From Muribaculaceae bacterium (GTDB taxonomy: Bacteria > Bacteroidota > Bacteroidia > Bacteroidales > Muribaculaceae): a stretch of DNA of 12,367 nucleotides. Under the pieces are notes generated by a model. That model did no database searches. It was not told the DNA's origin and worked only from the letters and a program-made list of their open reading frames with translations. Shown piece after piece: positions 7,206-12,367 of this stretch. Position numbers and translations under genes: made by a program. The stretch spans positions 1 through 12,367 of the forward strand of contig JAIDUY010000328.1 in the NCBI GenBank assembly GCA_029059965.1, in the 5' to 3' direction. Within the stretch, counting starts at the first letter, position 1. Every line of letters starts with the position of its first letter.

Positions 7206-8575
7206 TTCTTACTTAGTATCAAATAGATTGGCCTGTACGTCACTGTATGGACGCCATTGCCGGCGGCTTCCATGCTGTCCATAATCCGGCGCAGACTCTT
7301 GCGCTCCCCTCCCCGTCCGAGCGAGTTCACGCCGGTCGCCTTTAGGTGGCGGAACACATCCGAGGGGCTTGCGAATTCGAGTCTTATTTCCTCGGTTTCC
7401 GAGACTTCGACCGCCATGTTTTCAGGCACCGACTGCAGCCATTGGCGTTCCGTCATCAGCGGGAGGCTGCGGCCTGTGTATTTTCTTATCTCTTCGAGAT
7501 TTCCGTCGACGAAAGTGCTGATTATCAAGCGGCCGCCCGGCCTGAGGATGCGTGAACAATGTTCAAGGAAACGACGGGGAGAATTGAACCACTGAATGGT
7601 CGAGGACGACAGAACCATGTCGGCCGATTCATCGGTTGCCTCCCGGACCAGAATTTCGGCGTCTCCGCGACGAAAGCTGCGCCGAGCACCGTCGACAGGC
7701 GATGTCCCGGCAAGATCCCACATCTCGATATCGGCATCGACAAAGAAGCTGTCAAGCTTGTGCGACAGGTAGCCGGTACCACTCCCGACTTCGATTATGG
7801 TGCCTGCATTCGCACAGTGGCTCAAGTCGGCCATCTCAAGAAGTCGGTCAACTACAGCCTTCTGCACTGTCGAAGCGCTGTCGTAGGTTTTTCCTCCGGC
7901 ATGGAATCTGCTTTCAGTCAAATCCTTATCTATTATATAGCGATCTAATACAGCTTGAAAATCAGGCAAGTGCGCTCCGACAATGATATCGGTCGGAACA
8001 TCTGCCCAGGCCGCTTTCTGATTGGCGGGAGGGAAGATGGCGTCGGAATCGGACACCACTGCCCTGTCCCATCGGCAAAGCGTGGTCTTCATGCCGCCAG
8101 AAATAAATAATTCGAGCTCTTCCGCAAGCTCTTGCAGCGCGCGCTGAGGCAGATCGCTGCTGAAGGCGTCGTAGGCAGCTCGGCTTCCGGCGACTCGACG
8201 GTAGAACTTGAGCAGATTATTCCGGTCGAGGCTGTCGCGCGTGCCCTCGAATATGGTCCGGGGTATGCCAAGCGAATCGTCGACAGGACAGGGTGTTCCG
8301 TTGACAGCCAGTCGCATCGTAATGAGTCTGTCTATAGGCGCGGTCAGTCCCGAAGAAGCAGCGGCCACGCCTAAAGACCAGGCCACGAGGCATATTTCAT
8401 CGTACTTCACGGCCCAGGACCAGTCGAAGGAATCGGTGTCGCAGTAGTTCCACACAACGGATATGTCATAGCCCGGGCGCACAAGACCGGCAAATGGTCG
8501 CCAGTCCATGGCCCAGCCCGCAAATATCAATATGAGACGGGAATTAGACCCGCGGCAAACTGTTTTGTGTTCCAT
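7202..8575 (-). CDS. bioGC: Fused pimeloyl-ACP methyl ester esterase (BioG) and malonyl-ACP O-methyltransferase (BioC)
   Basis: This 457-residue protein joins two biotin-pathway enzymes. Residues 1 to about 215 are a BioG/DUF452 alpha/beta hydrolase. The nucleophile is Ser67 in LVAWSLGVAAAS, the likely Asp is 178 (SDSDAIFPPANQ) and His202 lies in GAHLPDF; the NGT segment near 92-94 is typical. Residues from about 222 are a BioC methyltransferase: RFHAGGKTYDSASTVQ (223-238), the SAM-binding loop IEVGSGTGYL (261-270), LSSSTIQWF (322-330) and LRPGGRLIIST (344-354). BioC methylates the malonyl carrier so that fatty-acid synthase can elongate it; BioG removes the methyl from pimeloyl-ACP methyl ester. 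The frame is open upstream to 8791 from a TTG, but that would cross the promoter and the glycogen synthase gene. The ATG at 8575 begins exactly at the BioG N-terminus. It is the first gene of the operon. Confidence 0.9.
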   Translation of the reverse strand: MEHKTVCRGSNSRLILIFAGWAMDWRPFAGLVRPGYDISVVWNYCDTDSFDWSWAVKYDEICLVAWSLGVAAASSGLTAPIDRLITMRLAVNGTPCPVDDSLGIPRTIFEGTRDSLDRNNLLKFYRRVAGSRAAYDAFSSDLPQRALQELAEELELFISGGMKTTLCRWDRAVVSDSDAIFPPANQKAAWADVPTDIIVGAHLPDFQAVLDRYIIDKDLTESRFHAGGKTYDSASTVQKAVVDRLLEMADLSHCANAGTIIEVGSGTGYLSHKLDSFFVDADIEMWDLAGTSPVDGARRSFRRGDAEILVREATDESADMVLSSSTIQWFNSPRRFLEHCSRILRPGGRLIISTFVDGNLEEIRKYTGRSLPLMTERQWLQSVPENMAVEVSETEEIRLEFASPSDVFRHLKATGVNSLGRGGERKSLRRIMDSMEAAGNGVHTVTYRPIYLILSKK

Positions 8576-8580
8576 ATCGT

Positions 8581-8606
8581 TTGTAACAACGGCTACAAAG
8601 TTACAA
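8581..8606. repeat. Perfect 7-bp inverted repeat, candidate operator of the biotin operon
   Basis: TTGTAAC at 8581-8587 and its exact reverse complement GTTACAA at 8600-8606 are separated by 12 bp. The repeat begins 5 bp upstream of the bioGC start codon and overlaps the -7 element and the expected transcription start of the minus-strand promoter. That is where a repressor would act. The half-sites resemble the TTGTAAAC/GTTTACAA halves of BirA operators, but each is one A shorter and the spacer is shorter than the 14-16 bp I recall. Assignment to BirA is therefore only a guess. Confidence 0.4.
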
Positions 8607-8626
8607 TTTCCGTCGCAACTGTGCAA
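8596..8626 (-). promoter_or_regulatory. Bacteroidetes-type promoter for the biotin operon
   Basis: Read on the minus strand, TTG (8626-8624) is followed by exactly 20 nt and then TAACTTTG (8603-8596), matching the sigma-ABfr consensus TTG-N19-22-TAnnTTTG. The predicted start is around 8588-8591, which gives a leader of about 15 nt before the bioGC ATG at 8575. No other match of this quality was found near the operon start. Confidence 0.7.
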
Positions 8627-8632
8627 CCGCGT

Positions 8633-8663
8633 TTGCGTAAATGAAAAAAAATACGTACCTTTG
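8633..8663 (+). promoter_or_regulatory. Bacteroidetes-type promoter for the glycogen genes
   Basis: TTG (8633-8635), a 20-nt A-rich spacer and TACCTTTG (8656-8663) match TTG-N19-22-TAnnTTTG. Transcription would begin around 8668-8671, about 20-25 nt before the ATG at 8692. This placement excludes the in-frame upstream ATG at 8641, which lies inside the promoter spacer. Confidence 0.72.
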
Positions 8664-8691
8664 CGGCTTGAAAATCGAATCGCAAGTATAT

Positions 8692-10350
8692 ATGGATAAC
8701 TGTAGCCAGGAAATCGATTTGTTGATTGAGACAAGTTGGGAGGTTTGCAATAAGATTGGCGGCATCTATACGGTGCTGTCCAGCAAGGCAAAGACTCTCA
8801 AAGATCAGTTCAAGGACAAACTCATTTTTATAGGCCCGGACGTCTGGTCCGAAGACAATCCCTCTCCCTTCTTTACCGAATCGCGCACCTTAATGCGCAG
8901 ATGGCTTGCGAACGCTCATCTGCCCGAAGGTGTCGATGTCCGCGTTGGCCGCTGGAACATACCCGGCAAACCACTCGCTATTCTCGTAAAGTTCGACGGC
9001 ATGTATGCGTCCAAGGATGAGGCATATGGCCGCATGTGGGATTTATACGGTGTCGATTCGCTTCATGCCTACGGCGACTACGACGAAGGCTGTGCCTTCG
9101 CCCGCGCAGCAGCGGCAGTTATCGAAAGCCTTGTCCGCAACACGGCGACCGACCCCCGCAAGGTCGTGGCACACTTCGACGAGTGGACCACCGCCATGGG
9201 TCTGCTCACCCTGCGCGCCGACATGCCCGAGGTGGCTACGGTGTTCACCACGCATGCCACGAGCATTGGCCGTAGCATCTGCGGCAACGGCAAGCCCCTC
9301 TATGACTATCTTGCCGGATACGACGGCGACCAGATGGCACGCGAGCTCAACATGGAGAGCAAGCACTCGCTTGAGAAAGCCGCTGCATGGAATGCCGACT
9401 GCTTCACCACCGTCAGCGATGTAACGGCCGCCGAAGCCGCCCAGCTGCTCGGCAAGAAGCCCGACGTTGTAACGCCAAACGGCTTCGAACCCAATTTCGT
9501 TCCGTCGCGCAACAAATACAACGCAGCCCGCAAGGCAGCCCGAAGCGCCATGCTCCGTGTGGCCGGCGCCCTTACAGGACTCGATTTCGATGACGATACC
9601 TTTATTATAGCTACCTCCGGACGTCTCGAGTACCGCAACAAAGGTCTCGATATGTTCCTTGACGCTATGGGAACTCTCAAGAACGAGGAAATGCCCCGAC
9701 GTGTCCTCGCTTTCGTCATGGTTCCCGCATGGTGCGCCGGTTCACGCGGCGACCTTGAGCACGAGCTCATGATGGGCGAACATCAGCGCATCTCCGACCC
9801 CGTGATTACCCACAGGCTCAACAACTACGCCGACGACCCCGTCAACCGCCGCGTCCACGAAATCGGCTTCGCCAACGACCGCGCCGCTTCCGTTGACCTT
9901 ATTTATGTGCCGTGCTACCTCAATGGAACCGACGGCATCTTCAATATGTCCTACTACGGACTGCTGCCCGGATTCGACGCGACTGTCTTCGCAAGCTACT
10001 ATGAGCCCTGGGGATATACGCCCCTTGAAAGCATCGCTTTCGGTGTGCCGACCATCACGACCACCCTGGCCGGTTTCGGCGCATGGATTCTCGAGGAATG
10101 GCCGGGTGCCGGATTCGGCGCCTGCGGTACCGACGTGGTGACCCGAACCGACAGCAACTACACCGAGGCTGTGAAGGCCATTGCCGACGATGTCCGCGCT
10201 CTTGTCAGCGCAGACCCGACCGTAACGGCCCTGTACCGCAAAAAAGCCATGGAGGCTGCCGCGATGGCCGACTGGAGCAAGTTCATCGTATTCTACGACC
10301 GTACTTACTGTCTGGCTCTCGAAAACCGCGACAGCCGCACCCTAAAGTGA
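8692..10350 (+). CDS. Glycogen synthase, GT3 (eukaryote-like) family
   Basis: This 552-residue enzyme adds glucose from a nucleotide sugar (probably UDP-glucose, as in other GT3 enzymes) to the growing end of glycogen. It belongs to family GT3, the yeast and animal glycogen synthase type, not the GT5 GlgA type of most bacteria. Diagnostic segments are ETSWEVCNKIGGIYTVLSSK (residues 13-32), TTHATSIGR (about 186-194), the GRLEYRNKGLDMF block (about 310-322), and YYEPWGYTPLESIAFGVPT, in which Glu438 and Glu446 have the E-x7-E spacing of the retaining GT-B active site. It is shorter than yeast Gsy2 (about 700 residues), and I see no eukaryotic-style phosphorylated tail. I start it at the ATG at 8692 because the frame's earlier ATG at 8641 overlaps the promoter. 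The gene is C-ending-codon rich, as expected of well-expressed genes. A 44-nt gap leads to the phosphorylase. Confidence 0.93.
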   Translation: MDNCSQEIDLLIETSWEVCNKIGGIYTVLSSKAKTLKDQFKDKLIFIGPDVWSEDNPSPFFTESRTLMRRWLANAHLPEGVDVRVGRWNIPGKPLAILVKFDGMYASKDEAYGRMWDLYGVDSLHAYGDYDEGCAFARAAAAVIESLVRNTATDPRKVVAHFDEWTTAMGLLTLRADMPEVATVFTTHATSIGRSICGNGKPLYDYLAGYDGDQMARELNMESKHSLEKAAAWNADCFTTVSDVTAAEAAQLLGKKPDVVTPNGFEPNFVPSRNKYNAARKAARSAMLRVAGALTGLDFDDDTFIIATSGRLEYRNKGLDMFLDAMGTLKNEEMPRRVLAFVMVPAWCAGSRGDLEHELMMGEHQRISDPVITHRLNNYADDPVNRRVHEIGFANDRAASVDLIYVPCYLNGTDGIFNMSYYGLLPGFDATVFASYYEPWGYTPLESIAFGVPTITTTLAGFGAWILEEWPGAGFGACGTDVVTRTDSNYTEAVKAIADDVRALVSADPTVTALYRKKAMEAAAMADWSKFIVFYDRTYCLALENRDSRTLK

Positions 10351-10394
10351 TAATTAATTGATTCAAGAATCGAAACATCAAAACGTTACCATAA

Positions 10395-11033
10395 ATGAAA
10401 CTTTCCGTAAGTAACACTAATGTCCCCGTATGGCGCGACATTACAGTGAAAGCAGAACTGCCCGCTCAGCTCAAACCCCTGGACGAGCTTGCAAAAAACC
10501 TCTGGTGGGTATGGAACAGCGAGGCCAAGACTCTGTTCCGCACCCTTAACCCCGACCTGTGGCGCAAGACAGGCGAGAACCCCGTGATGCTCCTCCAGCA
10601 GCTCGGCAGCGACCGCATCGCCCAGATAATCGAGGACGAGGCCCTCATGGCTGAAATCAACCGTGTCTATGCCGACTTCCGCGAATACATGTCCAAACCC
10701 ATGCGCAAGGACGTGGCTCCCATCGCTTACTTCTCGATGGAGTATGGTCTGTGCAACTGCCTGAAAATCTACTCCGGCGGTCTGGGCGTACTCGCAGGCG
10801 ACTATATCAAGGAGGCTTCCGACAGCCGCATCGACATGACTGCTGTCGGCTTCCTCTATCGTTACGGCTACTTCACCCAGACTCTGAGTGTCGACGGCCA
10901 GCAGATTGCAAACTACGAACCCCAGAACTTCAACCAGCTGCCCATCGAGCAGGTTCTCGAAAAGGACGGCCGCCCCATGATTCTGGAAGTGCCTACCCCG
11001 GCCGCGTGGTCTACAGCCACATCTGGCGCGTAA
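10395..11033 (+). pseudogene. glgP: Alpha-glucan (glycogen) phosphorylase, N-terminal part before a frameshift
   Basis: This frame encodes the first 200 or so residues of a GT35 alpha-glucan phosphorylase of the type with an N-terminal DUF3417 domain. The enzyme releases glucose-1-phosphate from glycogen using PLP. The DUF3417 segment LDELAKNLWWVWNSEAKTLF lies at 29-48, and the start of the catalytic domain [10 protein letters not shown] and [17 protein letters not shown] at 110-143. After EVPTP (198-202) homology stops, 10 unrelated residues follow, and a TAA ends the frame at 11033. The enzyme continues without a break in another frame from about 10994, so a single base is missing at or near the CCCC run 10996-10999. 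The start ATG is 44 nt after glycogen synthase and no separate promoter is evident, so the pair is probably co-transcribed. It could be a true lesion or a sequencing or assembly error. Confidence 0.85.
10994..11000 (+). other. Single-base frameshift site in the phosphorylase gene
   Basis: The frame ending ...GAA GTG CCT ACC CCG switches to the frame TAC CCC GGC CGC GTG. Adding one C to the four-C run at 10996-10999 would restore a continuous reading [14 protein letters not shown], which fits the family. No slippery heptamer of the X-XXY-YYZ type is present, so programmed frameshifting is unlikely. Confidence 0.85.
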
Positions 11034-12367
11034 ATGTAGGCCGCATGAAGCTCTACCTGATGGACACCGACTTCGACATGAACAGCGAGTACGACCGTTC
11101 TATCACTCACCAGCTCTACGGCGGCGACTGGGAAAACCGCATCAAGCAGGAATACCTCCTCGGCATCGGCGGTGTGCTCATGCTCCAGAAGCTTGGCGTC
11201 AAGAGCCAGCTCTTCCACTGCAACGAAGGCCACGCCGCTCTGCTCAACCTCCAGCGTCTCGTCGACTACGTGCAGAAGGACGGCCTGAACTTCAATGTAG
11301 CACTCGAAATGGTGCGCGCCTCCGGCCTCTACACCGTACACACTCCCGTACCCGCCGGCCACGACTACTTCGACGAAGGTCTCTTCGGCAAGTACATGGG
11401 TGAATATCCCGCCAAGCTCGGCATCTCCTGGAACGACCTCATGAACATGGGCCGCGAGAACCCCGACACCAACGAACGTTTCTCCATGAGCGTGTTCGCG
11501 CTCAACACCTGCCAGGAAGCCAACGGCGTAAGCTGGCTCCACGGCGAGGTATCGAAGAAGATGTTTGCCGGCATCTGGAAGGGTTACTCCTGGGAGGAAA
11601 GCCACGTAGGCTACGTCACCAACGGCGTGCACATGCCCACATGGGCTGCTTCCGAGTGGAAGGAGTTCTATATGAACACCCTCGGCGCCCAGGTATTCGA
11701 AAACCAGAGCGATCCCAAGTCGTGGAAGGGTATCTTCGAAGTGCCCGACCAGAAAATCTGGGATCTCCGCGTTCAGCTCAAGAACAAGTTCATCAACTTC
11801 GTACGCCGCGACTTCAAGGAGAAGTGGCTCGCCAACCAGGGCGATCCCGGCAGCGTGATGAACATCGTGGACCGCATCAACCCCAACGCTCTGATTATCG
11901 GTTTCGCCCGCCGCTTCGCCACCTACAAGCGTGCGCATCTCCTCTTCACCGACCTCGAGCGTCTGGCACGCATCGTCAACAACCCCCAGTTCCCCGTCCA
12001 GTTCATCTTTGCCGGTAAGGCTCACCCCGCCGACGGCGCCGGACAGGGTCTCATCAAGCGCATCGTCGAAATCAGCCGCATGCCCCAGTTCCTCGGCAAG
12101 ATTATCTTCCTCGAGGACTACAACATGATTGTAGCCAAGCGCCTTGTAACCGGCGTGGACATCTGGCTGAATACCCCGACCCGTCCCCTCGAGGCTTCCG
12201 GCACATCCGGCGAAAAAGCCGAGATGAACGGCGTGCTCAACTTCTCCGTGCTCGACGGCTGGTGGTACGAAGGCTATCGCTTCAACGAGAAAGCCGGCTG
12301 GGCTCTCACCGACAAGCGTACCTACACCGACCAGGCTCAGCAGGATAAGCTCGACGCAGCCACTATC
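10994..12367 (+). pseudogene. glgP: Alpha-glucan (glycogen) phosphorylase, C-terminal part in shifted frame, cut by window end
   Basis: Read in the frame beginning at 10994, 458 codons stay open to the last base of the window. It resumes the enzyme at [20 protein letters not shown]. It then shows [96 protein letters not shown] and [17 protein letters not shown]. The lysine in the last block (codon near 12212-12216) is the expected PLP-binding lysine. Every conserved block is intact, and codon use equals that of glycogen synthase, so there is no sign of decay apart from the single frameshift. About 190 C-terminal residues are expected beyond the window. The first in-frame ATG is at 11045, but an independent protein from there would lack the N-terminal active-site half. 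Confidence 0.87.

Noticed and set aside
8641..8691. Upstream ATG at 8641 as the start of glycogen synthase
   Set aside because: It lies within the promoter spacer, upstream of the predicted transcription start. The ATG at 8692 gives the expected GT3 N-terminus.
8576..8791. Upstream extension of the BioG-BioC frame to a TTG at 8791
   Set aside because: It would run through both promoters and the first 100 nt of glycogen synthase, and the extra residues show no BioG homology.
10351..10394. Terminator or separate promoter between glycogen synthase and phosphorylase
   Set aside because: The 44 nt are AT-rich but contain neither a GC stem with a T-run nor a TAnnTTTG element.
10989..11033. Programmed -1 ribosomal frameshift in the phosphorylase
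   Set aside because: There is no X-XXY-YYZ slippery heptamer and no clear downstream stem-loop, and the enzyme family does not use frameshifting as far as I know.
10913..12025. 370-codon open frame on the minus strand opposite the phosphorylase
   Set aside because: The conserved phosphorylase motifs are on the plus strand. The antisense translation is Val/Glu/Ala-rich and motif-free, as expected of a shadow in C-ending-codon-rich DNA.

Overview
The window looks like a chromosomal segment of a Bacteroidales bacterium. A gut lineage such as Muribaculaceae is possible, but I cannot fix the family from sequence alone. Three signs point there. The two divergent promoters match the Bacteroidetes sigma-ABfr pattern (TTG, 20-nt spacer, TAnnTTTG). 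The glycogen synthase is of the eukaryote-like GT3 type. Most starts lack a clear Shine-Dalgarno sequence. I see no tRNA, rRNA, CRISPR array, insertion sequence or prophage gene.

Layout. Positions 1-8575 hold ten tightly packed genes, all on the minus strand. In transcription order they are: a fused BioG-BioC protein, bioD, a DEDDy 3'-5' exonuclease, a small two-helix membrane protein, gpmI, a TM2-domain protein, bioA, bioF, a membrane-anchored DNA/RNA endonuclease, and mnmE (cut by the window start). Eight of the nine junctions overlap or are separated by 5 nt or less, so this looks like one long operon. Positions 8576-8691 hold a compact divergent promoter region. Positions 8692-12367 hold a plus-strand glycogen pair: GT3 glycogen synthase and a GT35 alpha-glucan phosphorylase. 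The phosphorylase carries a one-base frameshift near 10996 and runs off the window end.

How the genes work together. BioC and BioG methylate and later de-esterify the acyl-carrier-protein-bound pimeloyl precursor. BioF, BioA and BioD then carry it to dethiobiotin. bioB, for the last step to biotin, is not in the window. The biotin genes are split into bioGC-bioD and bioA-bioF by four other genes, including the glycolytic mutase gpmI. Glycogen synthase builds and the phosphorylase degrades storage polyglucose. The two transcription units start from back-to-back promoters whose -33 elements are 6 bp apart, and an inverted repeat covers the start region of the biotin operon. Transcriptional coupling of biotin/glycolysis genes with glycogen genes is therefore possible but is inference.

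No clearly new biological system is visible. The items most worth a second look are the mirror-symmetric divergent promoter with its candidate operator, the mixed biotin/gpmI operon, the BioG-BioC fusion and the phosphorylase frameshift.
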